Of a stretch of 51,491 nucleotides of DNA, positions 8,266-16,536 are shown piece by piece (position 1 is the stretch's first letter; each line of letters opens with the position of its first letter). The notes below the pieces were generated by a model. It saw only the letters and a list, made by a program, of their open reading frames with translations, was not told the DNA's origin and did no database searches. Source of the DNA: an uncultured Gammaproteobacteria bacterium (lineage in GTDB: Bacteria > Pseudomonadota > Gammaproteobacteria > Pseudomonadales > Ketobacteraceae); NCBI GenBank assembly GCA_913063495.1, contig CAJXXT010000013.1, positions 1 to 51,491 of the forward strand, read 5' to 3'. The position numbers and the translations under genes were made by a program.

Positions 8266-9061
8266 GATAGAAACAAAAAGTGACCAGTTCTCGACGGGTT
8301 AAATGATCAATTGCTTTGGTGTTTCCTATTGCAAGATCATGACAATAATCTACATCAGGAGGAGGGATGATGTAGGGCTCTGTAGAAGTTACCACTTCTT
8401 CAACTGCTGCGACAGATAATTCGGGTTCTATCGTTTTTGATGGTGGTAATTGTTGAGGTTCTTTGGGGGGGACTAAATCTTTAGCTTTGGCAGTGATAGA
8501 TTCAATTAATGAGGTTTCTATGGGTAACGAATCTTCTGTTGGCGCTAACGCATAAAATTCTGAAAGATCCGCGCCAGTATAATAGGCTAAACGGATTTCA
8601 TCTAACGTTACTTCATGATCAGCAGAATCAAAAATATCCTTTTTCATTTGATAGATTTTACCTTGAGCTTCTTCATACCTATCTGATTTTCCCTGTAATA
8701 ATCCGGCAAATCCACCCAAAACGAGACCTACTGGGTGCGTAGTCGCCAAGGCAGCTATGGTTCCACCATATAGGCTATTTGGTATGGCGTTTTTGTAAAT
8801 GAGTTTTTTTATGCCTTTTTCTGCAATTTCAAAACGGCGTTCTTTTGGTGGTTTTATTCGTATTTTTTCACTATGACTTTTTGATGTGTCGTATTTCTTG
8901 AGGTTGGTTTCTATTTCATAGAGTAGAGATTTATTCGTTTTTTGAAAAGATGATAATGGGGCTGGATTTTCTAATGTTTGTTGTTGCGAAAATGCCTTCT
9001 CACTCGAAAATACTATCAATATAGTTGAAAGAAATATTGACAACAATGTAATTTTTTTCAT
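8255..9061 (-). CDS. Secreted protein of unknown function next to usher
   Basis: The 268-residue product has a clear signal peptide (MKKITLLSIFLSTILIVFSS, cleavage likely after AFS). The mature protein has a basic region (KIRIKPPKERRFEIAEKGI), a short Gly-rich hydrophobic patch (ATTHPVGLVLGGFAGLLQG) that could touch or insert into membrane, a Pro-rich stretch, and a C-terminal segment with two Cys (VDYCHDLAIGNT and ELVTFCFYHMN). It starts 34 bp after the usher-like gene, so the two probably form one operon. I do not recognise the family; an accessory role for the usher is inferred from position. Confidence 0.6.
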   Translation of the reverse strand: MKKITLLSIFLSTILIVFSSEKAFSQQQTLENPAPLSSFQKTNKSLLYEIETNLKKYDTSKSHSEKIRIKPPKERRFEIAEKGIKKLIYKNAIPNSLYGGTIAALATTHPVGLVLGGFAGLLQGKSDRYEEAQGKIYQMKKDIFDSADHEVTLDEIRLAYYTGADLSEFYALAPTEDSLPIETSLIESITAKAKDLVPPKEPQQLPPSKTIEPELSVAAVEEVVTSTEPYIIPPPDVDYCHDLAIGNTKAIDHLTRRELVTFCFYHMN

Positions 9062-9095
9062 GATTATTCTCGTTTATAACTTGTTTCTTATGAGG

Positions 9096-12000
9096 TTATG
9101 ATTCAAAAGGTACGACAAACGCCTTTTGGTTATGTTTAGCATTTATTGTTTCCTTAACAATTTCAGCTTTCTGTTTTCCTATAATGGGTCCAACAAAAAC
9201 ACGAGTAACAATACCTTTTGGTGTGTTAACAATTTCTGTGAATGTCGAGTGACCTAGTTTTCTCATATTTTTAATGGATGTTACAGCATAGGATCTACTT
9301 GAAAAACTACCCACCTTAATAGCATATGATAAAAAGTCATCGATGGGAGGTGTTTTATTTTCAGGTTCCTTTACTGCTTTCTTTACAGGTGTAACCATTG
9401 AGAATGTGTTTTTTATCACGGGCTTGGGATCTGGAAATCTTTTAGCTGTAGATATTGGTAATGCCTTAACTTTAGTTGTTTCCCTGATATTTTTGGTGAC
9501 GATAGATGGTTTTGGCAATGGAAATGTTTTTGTGGTTATTGGTTTTTTAGGTATGGCTGACTTTGGTTTTGGCTTATATTCGGGTTTCTTGATTGGCTTT
9601 GTAGGTTTTTGTTTTTTGGATTCTTTTGTGGTCGTGGATTCTTTAGGAGACACAATTATCTGATAATCTGCAATAAATTCTCCTGCGTTGGTAATAGTCA
9701 CGTTACCTTTTGATCGGCTTATGATGTTTTCAAATTTTACTGTTATGAGATAGGTGTTAGGTACCAAACCTTCAAAGCTAAAGTAACCGTCAAGATCGGT
9801 TCTGCTTTTTGCAACTTCCTGCCCTTTTGAGTTTAATGCAACAACAATGGCGCCGCGAACGGGCTGGGAAACTCCATTATCATATTTTCGATATACGGTA
9901 CCATCGATATCACCTGTTCGAATGAAAGGCATATCCACTTCAGTTATTTTCCCTGGTCTTATGGCAACCGAAAAAGGTTTTCCGTTATATTTCATCGAGA
10001 AAGCATCGAGACTATTATTTTCGTATTCGATATCTGTTAATTGCCATGGGGTGGTGTGTTCAATCCATGCAATTCCACCGTCGTTAGATTTTGCTTTACT
10101 TCTATATTGGGGGGCGAATATTCTACCTCCAGATAAAAGATTCTCTCCTGTATCGTATGTACCATTCATATTACCGTCTTCAAATAGACGAGCCCTGAGT
10201 ACGCCGCGATCAGAGCGTTTTTTTGTATCCAAATTAAAATAATTTCCGAAACGACCTGTTCGTTTCCCTAGTGATGTGAATAAACTGAGGGTTGCAGATG
10301 AGTTTCCATCGCTATCATAACGAAGTTTTGGTGTGAACTGTAGGAACTTGGATTTCCAGCTACCCGACAAGTCGTAAACGGTAGAGTTGCTTAATAGGTT
10401 ATGTGTAACTCCGAAATTAACGGTAGTTTTTGTTGAGGGATTAAATGTGAATGAAAGGCTGGAGGTGGTTAATTCTGATTCCGGAATAACGGTATACGCA
10501 AGGTTTAGTCGAACGGACAAGGGGTGAACACGACGGCTAAAGAATACCCCCCCATCTAGGGTTTCTGTATGCTCTGAAAATCCATCGTCAGCGACTTTAT
10601 AGGTATTGATACTACTTAAATTGGTTCCCCATAATCTACTGGAAAGTCCGACCCTATGCCTTTCGTTGTACCCAAATGTATATCGATTTCTGGTAGATTT
10701 TAATGTAAAGCTATTTAACTCGTACTTAGTGTTTATGTTGAGACCGTAATTTTGCTCTAGTCTGTTTGTCGGGTTTAATGGGTCATCATCTTCTTCTGTC
10801 AGGTCATTAAATACAATCGTACTTAAATTGTAACGTGTTCTAAAAGCGTACCCACCAAGACGATATATTATTCCTTGAAGTTCATCTTCCTTGCTAGAAG
10901 CCGATACTGACAAGTAGTTTCCGAATAATTTAGTTTGCAATCCAACACTATAATAGTTATTTGAATCATCGATACCTTCGCTGAAATCATCTATATCATT
11001 TTCCGAATATACATATCCTAGATTTCCGCTAAGATATCGATTAAAGGTATAATGTGATGTGAATGAAGAATGCAATCTTGTTGATCTTTCACTGTTTTTC
11101 CCATCAATGTCAATGGTTCTTTGGTCAGGTTGTGATACTGATAAATTATACTTTAATCGGCTGCTACCATCAGCTGTATCACCCACTCGAATTTTTCTAT
11201 CTTCGGTTTCAACGGTGCCATTTATACCATAAAATTTTAGTAGAAATAAATTGTCACCAACAAAAAGAATGACGTCTTCAAAGCGATAGTGACCGTTTTC
11301 AGGTATGATTTGATAATCAATAAGAGATCCATTAGCGTAGAGTTCAACTTCTTGCCCTGGGTAATTATCACCTTCAATAACAGTGGTGTTTCGAGTGGTT
11401 TGTCTGGATGTTGCATCATTTCCGATAGTAATACCTCTACCACTACTGCCTGGGGCGAAAGGGATTGATGGATGTTGTAAATCCCCAATACTAACTTGTG
11501 ATAAATGTAGGGGGCCGGCCATTTCCCCTGTCGTATCAAAGCGATCCATACGTATAGTAGCGTTTTTAATATCGTCATCAGGGCTACCATTAATAAATAA
11601 TGCGGTATTCATATAACCCATGTCGCCATGGGATATTAGTGTATAAACACTTCGGTTGGTTGTTCCTGATTTTTCAGAATCTCGAATATAGCTGGTTGAT
11701 CGCAGATCTACAGATGGGATTTCAAAAAGGGAATAAGGTGTTTTTAATTCAGGGTTTTCTGCTGGCGCAATGAATTGACGGGAACCTATAGACCTGTTTT
11801 GTCTGCGAAGTCTTTCAATAATAGGTAATTTTTTTGATGCAGTGAATGATAATGTTAGTTCGGCATAAAATAGCTGAAAATCCAACCCAAACCATTTCTC
11901 CACGAGACTATCTTTGACGTAGACAAGGTCGTCCTTAATGACAATGCTTTCTTTATCTATAGTTTCCGTTTTCCCATTATAAGTCACTTTCCATTCGTCG

Positions 12001-12284
12001 TTTATATGTTCCAAGTTAAATGTATCGTTTTTATTTTCAATATGTCCTAAGTATTTGTCTGAGTCAAAGGTGATATTGAGTTCTAAGGCGGAAACAATAT
12101 CAATAAGTAGAATGTACAACGTATTGTCATGTAAATAGGATTCCACGCCATAACCCAAAGTTTGCCGTTTGTATTGGAGTTCTAGCAAAGTGTATTCATC
12201 TTCAATGAAGGTGGTTGCCGATGTAGGCAAGCTAAACCCAACGTTAAAAATAAAAAATAGTAGGATGAGTGTGCGAGTATTCAC
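9096..12284 (-). CDS. Usher-like outer-membrane barrel with SPOR tail
   Basis: This 1062-residue protein has a signal peptide (residues 1-~23, ending TSAT). A small N-terminal domain follows, then a long barrel with usher-type motifs (LHLSQVSIGDLQHPSIPF, GRGITIGN, NYPGQEVELYANGSLIDYQ, GHYRFEDVILFVGDNLFLLK). RLFEDGNMNGTYDTGENLL opens the C-terminal part. Residues ~791-878 look like a carboxypeptidase-regulatory/CNA-B type beta domain (RTDLDGYFSFEGLVPNTY). A Lys/Pro/Thr-rich linker (~879-981) leads to a SPOR domain (~987-1058: YAIKVGSFSS, TRVFVGPIIGK). Ushers are usually 800-900 residues and lack SPOR, which binds denuded glycan strands. It should export the nearby DUF4402-type pilins while held to the wall. 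A G7 run lies in the barrel (10547-10553 on the + strand). Confidence 0.85.
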   Translation of the reverse strand: MNTRTLILLFFIFNVGFSLPTSATTFIEDEYTLLELQYKRQTLGYGVESYLHDNTLYILLIDIVSALELNITFDSDKYLGHIENKNDTFNLEHINDEWKVTYNGKTETIDKESIVIKDDLVYVKDSLVEKWFGLDFQLFYAELTLSFTASKKLPIIERLRRQNRSIGSRQFIAPAENPELKTPYSLFEIPSVDLRSTSYIRDSEKSGTTNRSVYTLISHGDMGYMNTALFINGSPDDDIKNATIRMDRFDTTGEMAGPLHLSQVSIGDLQHPSIPFAPGSSGRGITIGNDATSRQTTRNTTVIEGDNYPGQEVELYANGSLIDYQIIPENGHYRFEDVILFVGDNLFLLKFYGINGTVETEDRKIRVGDTADGSSRLKYNLSVSQPDQRTIDIDGKNSERSTRLHSSFTSHYTFNRYLSGNLGYVYSENDIDDFSEGIDDSNNYYSVGLQTKLFGNYLSVSASSKEDELQGIIYRLGGYAFRTRYNLSTIVFNDLTEEDDDPLNPTNRLEQNYGLNINTKYELNSFTLKSTRNRYTFGYNERHRVGLSSRLWGTNLSSINTYKVADDGFSEHTETLDGGVFFSRRVHPLSVRLNLAYTVIPESELTTSSLSFTFNPSTKTTVNFGVTHNLLSNSTVYDLSGSWKSKFLQFTPKLRYDSDGNSSATLSLFTSLGKRTGRFGNYFNLDTKKRSDRGVLRARLFEDGNMNGTYDTGENLLSGGRIFAPQYRSKAKSNDGGIAWIEHTTPWQLTDIEYENNSLDAFSMKYNGKPFSVAIRPGKITEVDMPFIRTGDIDGTVYRKYDNGVSQPVRGAIVVALNSKGQEVAKSRTDLDGYFSFEGLVPNTYLITVKFENIISRSKGNVTITNAGEFIADYQIIVSPKESTTTKESKKQKPTKPIKKPEYKPKPKSAIPKKPITTKTFPLPKPSIVTKNIRETTKVKALPISTAKRFPDPKPVIKNTFSMVTPVKKAVKEPENKTPPIDDFLSYAIKVGSFSSRSYAVTSIKNMRKLGHSTFTEIVNTPKGIVTRVFVGPIIGKQKAEIVKETINAKHNQKAFVVPFES

Positions 12285-12497
12285 TTATTGGTTCTCACCG
12301 TTATTTTGAGTGATTCTTTTACGAGCCCATTGTTATGGACAAAAAGATGATGTATTGACGGTTCTATGTGTTAGTTGTTTGTAGCAAAACAAGTGCCAGG
12401 TTTTATTGTTATGTTTTTGTTGTTGGTGGCACGATGTTTGCTCTGTATTGGAACTAACGCAAATTACATTTCAAAACGGCCAATATTCGGAGGCGTT
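12285..12497. promoter_or_regulatory. Divergent intergenic region, usher versus FlgT-like operon
   Basis: About 213 bp separate the usher start from the preferred GTG start of the divergent lipoprotein, so both operons are probably driven from here. A TTGACG at 12355-12360 could be a -35 element for the rightward operon, but the -10 at the right spacing (12378-12383, TTTGTA) is weak. The longer reading frame from 12375 would use part of this region. I see no clear operator or riboswitch. Confidence 0.4.
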
Positions 12498-13700
12498 GTG
12501 AATCATTTATTATTAGAAAGACTATTTGTAGCAACGAAAGTATTGGTGGCGAGCCTATTGCTTATTTCTTTATCTGGTTGCACGAGTTTTTTCTCAATAC
12601 AATCGATAAAATCTAATGTTGATAAGTTTTTGAAACCTGATCTTCATGCTTTTTTGGATAATGACAGTATCCCTAAACCGGAAGAAGAGGAGGAGGCTGT
12701 AGAATATGTTGAAGAAGAAGATATAGAAGAAGTTTCAAAAGACGAGGTAAAACAGGAACATACTGACGAAACAACGGAAATTTCGAAAGTTCTCCAGGAG
12801 GCTCCTATTATAGAAGACGTAATAGCTGAGCGTTGCTCTCCAGATGCAGATCCAAAATTCTCCTACCGTAGACGGATAGGGCTGTTAGCATTTGATATTA
12901 ATAATCGTCAAGACTCATCGGATTTCCCACATATTGAAACGCAATATCCCGAGTTATTACAAGGGGTTATTGATAATGAACGGTTTATTGTAAAAGCTGC
13001 AACTCAATACAGGTTATTAAATAAAACGGACTCCCTGTACGGGGGGTGGGTGGAATCAAGGCGTTTACAAGTGATGCAATTAGCAAAAGAGTTGGGTGTA
13101 CAATTTATTATTACAGGTGCTGCAGAAGATATGTCCGTCGTCAATCCTCGTACGAGCGCCTTACAGCTGTTCTTTGATAAGCATGCTAGAAACAAATTAA
13201 TGGGTGAGGTTATCCGTCACCTTGAAATGTCGCTAAGTGTGTACGACGGCGGCACTGGACGGTTGATCAAACGGCAAACCTTTGCCGATTCAGTAACGAT
13301 TGATACAAAAAATGTTAGTGAACGTAAGCAATTAAATAAGACATTCTTGAAAAGTCCTTATGGTCAGTTGATGGCAAAGATATTGCAGCAGCAAAGTGAC
13401 TTTCTATTACCCGCACTTGATTGCATCCCTATGCAAATGACGGTATTAGCAGTAAGTGGGCGTGATGGAACGGTTACTTTTGATGGGGGAATAGAAAGTT
13501 TGGTGTTGCCAGGAGATAAATTGCAGTTATATCGTCGAATTGATATGGACTGGGAAGGAACTCAAAAGAAGCTTTATCGACTGGAGCGATATGGCGTATT
13601 GACAGTTTCTCGATCTAATACCTTCAGTGCAGAGGCGTTGTTTGATCAAGGGAATATGGCGAGTGGAGTGAACCCTGGTGATATCGTTCAGGCATGGTAG
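12498..13700 (+). CDS. FlgT-like outer-membrane lipoprotein in a fimbrial locus
   Basis: I chose GTG 12498 because GGAGG at 12489-12493 precedes it by 4 nt and it gives a proper lipoprotein signal ending LSGC (Cys28); an upstream TTG at 12375 would bury this. The 400-residue product then has a Glu-rich stretch (PEEEEEAVEYVEEEDIEE). A domain matching the FlgT middle part follows (RRIGLLAFDINN, KELGVQFIITGAAEDMSVV, LEMSLSVYDGGTGRLIKRQTF), then a FlgT C-terminal-like domain (LVLPGDKLQLYRR, YGVLTVSRSN, GVNPGDIVQAW). FlgT forms the H-ring around the Vibrio flagellar motor. Here it heads a pilin/chaperone operon with no flagellar gene nearby, so a ring or clamp for the usher is the likely role. There is no lysine-type inner-membrane retention signal after Cys. 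Confidence 0.8.
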   Translation: MNHLLLERLFVATKVLVASLLLISLSGCTSFFSIQSIKSNVDKFLKPDLHAFLDNDSIPKPEEEEEAVEYVEEEDIEEVSKDEVKQEHTDETTEISKVLQEAPIIEDVIAERCSPDADPKFSYRRRIGLLAFDINNRQDSSDFPHIETQYPELLQGVIDNERFIVKAATQYRLLNKTDSLYGGWVESRRLQVMQLAKELGVQFIITGAAEDMSVVNPRTSALQLFFDKHARNKLMGEVIRHLEMSLSVYDGGTGRLIKRQTFADSVTIDTKNVSERKQLNKTFLKSPYGQLMAKILQQQSDFLLPALDCIPMQMTVLAVSGRDGTVTFDGGIESLVLPGDKLQLYRRIDMDWEGTQKKLYRLERYGVLTVSRSNTFSAEALFDQGNMASGVNPGDIVQAW

Positions 13701-13740
13701 TTATGATAATGGTAAGCATACCGGTCAATGGAGGCTTAAT

Positions 13741-14241
13741 ATGTTGATGATAAAAAATGATCATATGTTTGGGGAATTTAAGGTTTTACAGCGGTTTATT
13801 ATTGTAAAGGGACTGGCGATGCTCATGTTGAGCTTAAGTGTTAATACTTATGCCGCGATAGCAGAAGTACAACCGCTTAAATTTGGTACTTTTGCATTGG
13901 TAACAAATAATGTGGTTTCCACGTTGAAGATTTCGGAGAGTGGCGCGAACCCTGTTGCTTCTATTAAGTTATACCCCCTTGTATTTGGTCAAGCTGGGCA
14001 CTACCAACTGACGGGTTATCCAGCGTGGACGCCGTTGATAATTACGATTGCAGATTACCAGTTAACGATTGGTGGATCTGAACCTTTTACTATAGGTAGT
14101 TTTACGTTTGATCCGGTTACGACAGATGGTAGTGGTGAAGCATTGCTCAAACTGGGTGCAACATTAAGTACATCAGGAACAAACGTTGTGTATGGTGATG
14201 CTCTGTATACAGGCAACATGAATATCGTGATTACTTGGTAA
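13741..14241 (+). CDS. Small DUF4402-like pilin subunit
   Basis: ATG 13741 is preferred because GGAGG at 13730-13734 lies 6 nt upstream; the longer frame from 13678 lacks a site. The 166-residue product has a signal peptide ending NTYA and a compact beta-rich domain (VQPLKFGTFALVTNN near the start, GDALYTGNMNIVITW at the end). The closing Y-x-G-x-x-x-I-x-x pattern is that of DUF4402-type chaperone-usher subunits. It is shorter than the second pilin and sits between the FlgT-like gene and the chaperone, so it may be a tip or minor subunit. Confidence 0.7.
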   Translation: MLMIKNDHMFGEFKVLQRFIIVKGLAMLMLSLSVNTYAAIAEVQPLKFGTFALVTNNVVSTLKISESGANPVASIKLYPLVFGQAGHYQLTGYPAWTPLIITIADYQLTIGGSEPFTIGSFTFDPVTTDGSGEALLKLGATLSTSGTNVVYGDALYTGNMNIVITW

Positions 14242-14286
14242 TTCTGACAATTGAAAAATGATGTAAATACAGGTTGGAGAAAACAA

Positions 14287-15180
14287 ATGTTAGTCAATAA
14301 GGGTATACAGGAAAAAATAATGCGTAATAACGTTACATTACTTCTAATTTTAAAAAGGTCAGTTCGTTTTCAGTGGGTTATTTGGACGGCACTCATTGCC
14401 GTGTTTTGGAGTGCTACGTCCCAAGCTAGTTTAATGATAACCCCGATGCGAGTAGTGATGGATGAGAAGCATCGTACAGCAGAAGTTACCTTGTTGAACA
14501 CGACTGACTCAACCAAGGTTTACCGCATATTATGGCAAGAACTGGCTCAGACGGCACTTGGGGGCTATGTAGAGCTCATGGGTGAGGGAGAAAACGAGTA
14601 TCAAGCGGGGAATATGATCCAATATAGCCCTCGCCAAGTGACAATAAAACCAGGTAAATATCAACGTATTAAGTTGCGTTTGCGTATGAAAGGCAACATG
14701 CCTGATGGAGAATATCGATCTCATTTGATGATGAAGGTTACTGATACGGGTATTGATCCAGAAACATTGGATGTGGAAATTGGTTCAGCTCACATGTACT
14801 TAATTCCCAAAATGTCATTTTCTATTCCTGTAATTGTACGTAAAGGAAAGAATGACTCGTCAACAGAGATCACCTCGGTTGATTTGAATACACAGAATAT
14901 CGAGAAATCTAAAATGAATGTGGAGATATCCCATAAAGGTGTTTTTAGTAGCTTCGGTAATCTTTTTGTGTATATGAAAGCTAATTCCGGAAGTCCAGTG
15001 GAGAAAATTGGTGAAGCACACAGCGTCGCGTTATTTAGGGAAACACAACAACGAATGGTAACTATTCCATTGCGTGTAAGTAATGTACCAGCGGGTGCTG
15101 TTATACAGGTCGTGTATGACGGCGAAGATGAATATGAAGGGCAGCAATTAGGTACAGCGGCCTTTACCTACCAACCTTAG
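14287..15180 (+). CDS. Periplasmic fimbrial chaperone, PapD-like
   Basis: ATG 14287 has GGAGA at 14276-14280; an in-frame TTG at 14251 is less likely. The 297-residue protein has a signal anchor (WVIWTALIAVFWSATSQAS) and an N-terminal Ig-like domain with the family pattern: MRVVMDEKHRTAEVTLLN, YSPRQVTIKPGKYQRIKLR and MPDGEYRSHLMMKV. A less conserved second domain follows. It is longer than classical PapD-type chaperones (~230 residues), closer to those paired with DUF4402 subunits. It should donate a strand to the pilins encoded on either side and deliver them to the usher encoded divergently. Confidence 0.85.
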   Translation: MLVNKGIQEKIMRNNVTLLLILKRSVRFQWVIWTALIAVFWSATSQASLMITPMRVVMDEKHRTAEVTLLNTTDSTKVYRILWQELAQTALGGYVELMGEGENEYQAGNMIQYSPRQVTIKPGKYQRIKLRLRMKGNMPDGEYRSHLMMKVTDTGIDPETLDVEIGSAHMYLIPKMSFSIPVIVRKGKNDSSTEITSVDLNTQNIEKSKMNVEISHKGVFSSFGNLFVYMKANSGSPVEKIGEAHSVALFRETQQRMVTIPLRVSNVPAGAVIQVVYDGEDEYEGQQLGTAAFTYQP

Positions 15181-15467
15181 GAGGAGCGTGAGCCATTCGG
15201 TTATATGTATATTCTTTTTACACGATTTTTGAAGTTGTGTTCATAAAGAGGCTATATATACTAATTGTATTGGTTAAAAAATAGGCAGAAAGAATTTAGA
15301 AAAGTTTTTAAAGAAAAGATTAAAGGTATGTGAAAGGGTGTCGATAAAGTTAGTGTTAGGCACTTTTAGCACATAAAGTTTTCGAGTAAGTGCGTTAACT
15401 AAAGTGGGCTGATATTCTCATCGTCAGATGGAAATTGGTCTTTATAGGGTTTTAGGAGGCTATTCCT
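15181..15467 (+). promoter_or_regulatory. Intergenic region before the main pilin
   Basis: This 287-bp gap suggests the second pilin has its own promoter. A TTGAAG at 15229-15234 and TATATA at 15253-15258 are 18 bp apart, a fair sigma-70 match. A long untranslated leader of about 200 bases would result. I see no terminator for the chaperone gene and no other gene. Confidence 0.35.
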
Positions 15468-16076
15468 GTGAAAAATGTAACTAAAAAATTAAGTGGTGTT
15501 ACTCTCGGTCTGATGATTGCTGGTGGAACAGTAGGTATTGTACAAGCTGATGTATTTAATGCAACGGCTACAGTATCCAGTACTATCACTTTGGTAGAAA
15601 ATACTGCCTTGGATCTGGGTGAGCTATATGTAACTGCAGATGCTAACGGTGGTGCTCAGAGTGCGGGTACGCAAGGCACCTTCAGGCTAAACACTGACGG
15701 AACGGTTGGTGCAACTAACGGCACCGCAGAAAGCGGTGCGCATGGTATTTTTGCTAACGGTCACGTATCTAAGTTTGTTCAGATAGGTACGGCAACGGTA
15801 GGTATTATTCGGGTGACGGGAGCATCACCATTCAATACTGTGACAGTTAGTCATGGTGCGCTAACAGCTTTGACGCATTCCAGCGCCAACCCAGCTTTAC
15901 CTACGATTGAATTTACATCAATGGTAACTAACCCTATAGATACAGGTACTCTATTGCTAGATGCATCTGGTGACGGTGATATTCTTGTAGGTGGTTTGTT
16001 TACTGCAGGTGAATCAGATTCAGCGTATGCTGATGGTGTTTATACCGGAACGTATGAAATTAATGTAGCGTATTAA
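15468..16076 (+). CDS. DUF4402-type major pilin
   Basis: GTG 15468 follows a strong AGGAGG at 15454-15459. The 202-residue product has a signal peptide (LSGVTLGLMIAGGTVGIVQA) and then a DUF4402-type domain: FNATATVSSTITLVENTALDLGELYV at the mature N-terminus in pieces, GTFRLNTDG, and the closing ADGVYTGTYEINVAY. It is small, Gly/Thr/Ala-rich, Cys-free and acidic, as expected of a polymerising subunit. Its own ribosome binding site and upstream region suggest higher expression than the minor pilin. It is the likely main substrate of the chaperone and the SPOR-tailed usher. Confidence 0.85.
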   Translation: MKNVTKKLSGVTLGLMIAGGTVGIVQADVFNATATVSSTITLVENTALDLGELYVTADANGGAQSAGTQGTFRLNTDGTVGATNGTAESGAHGIFANGHVSKFVQIGTATVGIIRVTGASPFNTVTVSHGALTALTHSSANPALPTIEFTSMVTNPIDTGTLLLDASGDGDILVGGLFTAGESDSAYADGVYTGTYEINVAY

Positions 16077-16536
16077 GGTGTTGTACGGTAAGCGTTTTTT
16101 CGATGAGAAAGCGCGAGAACAGAAAAAAGAAGATGCTTCGCTGCCCTAGGCTAGATCCTCCTCATCCTCCCTGGTTGAGGGCAGTGATTCTCTAAGTCAT
16201 GACAGATCGTATTGTAATGACTTTAGGGATATGAAGTATCGATAATAGGGGCTATACGGAAGGTTTTTGATCTTTTGTTAGATCCCCTGATTATTGGTAG
16301 TTTGGAAGCGTTGTGAAAATAGTTATAGCCTGAGTGGACTCTATGATGATACCGGGCGAGGCTGTTGCATTGGATGTTTTAGTCGCGTGTTGTGTTGCTA
16401 ATCTGCGTATTTTTATGTGTTTTTACTGCGTAGGGTAAATATATCTCCGTTCCTTTCTTTAAACTCCCATTATCTGGACTAAGCTGATGAGGAGACTTGT
16501 TGTTTTTAATTTCTGACACTGTAGATAAAAAATATA
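16077..16536. other. 460-bp gap between fimbrial and polysaccharide loci
   Basis: I find no convincing gene here. A 7-bp inverted repeat (CTGCCCT at 16141-16147, AGGGCAG at 16178-16184) brackets a 30-nt loop and could terminate pilin transcription, although no T-run follows. Promoters for the polysaccharide operon are expected in the right half. I see no JUMPstart/ops element. Confidence 0.4.

Noticed and set aside
9343-9663. 106-codon hydrophobic frame on the plus strand
   Set aside because: It is the complement of the Lys/Pro-rich usher linker, which reads as Phe/Gly/Val on the other strand.
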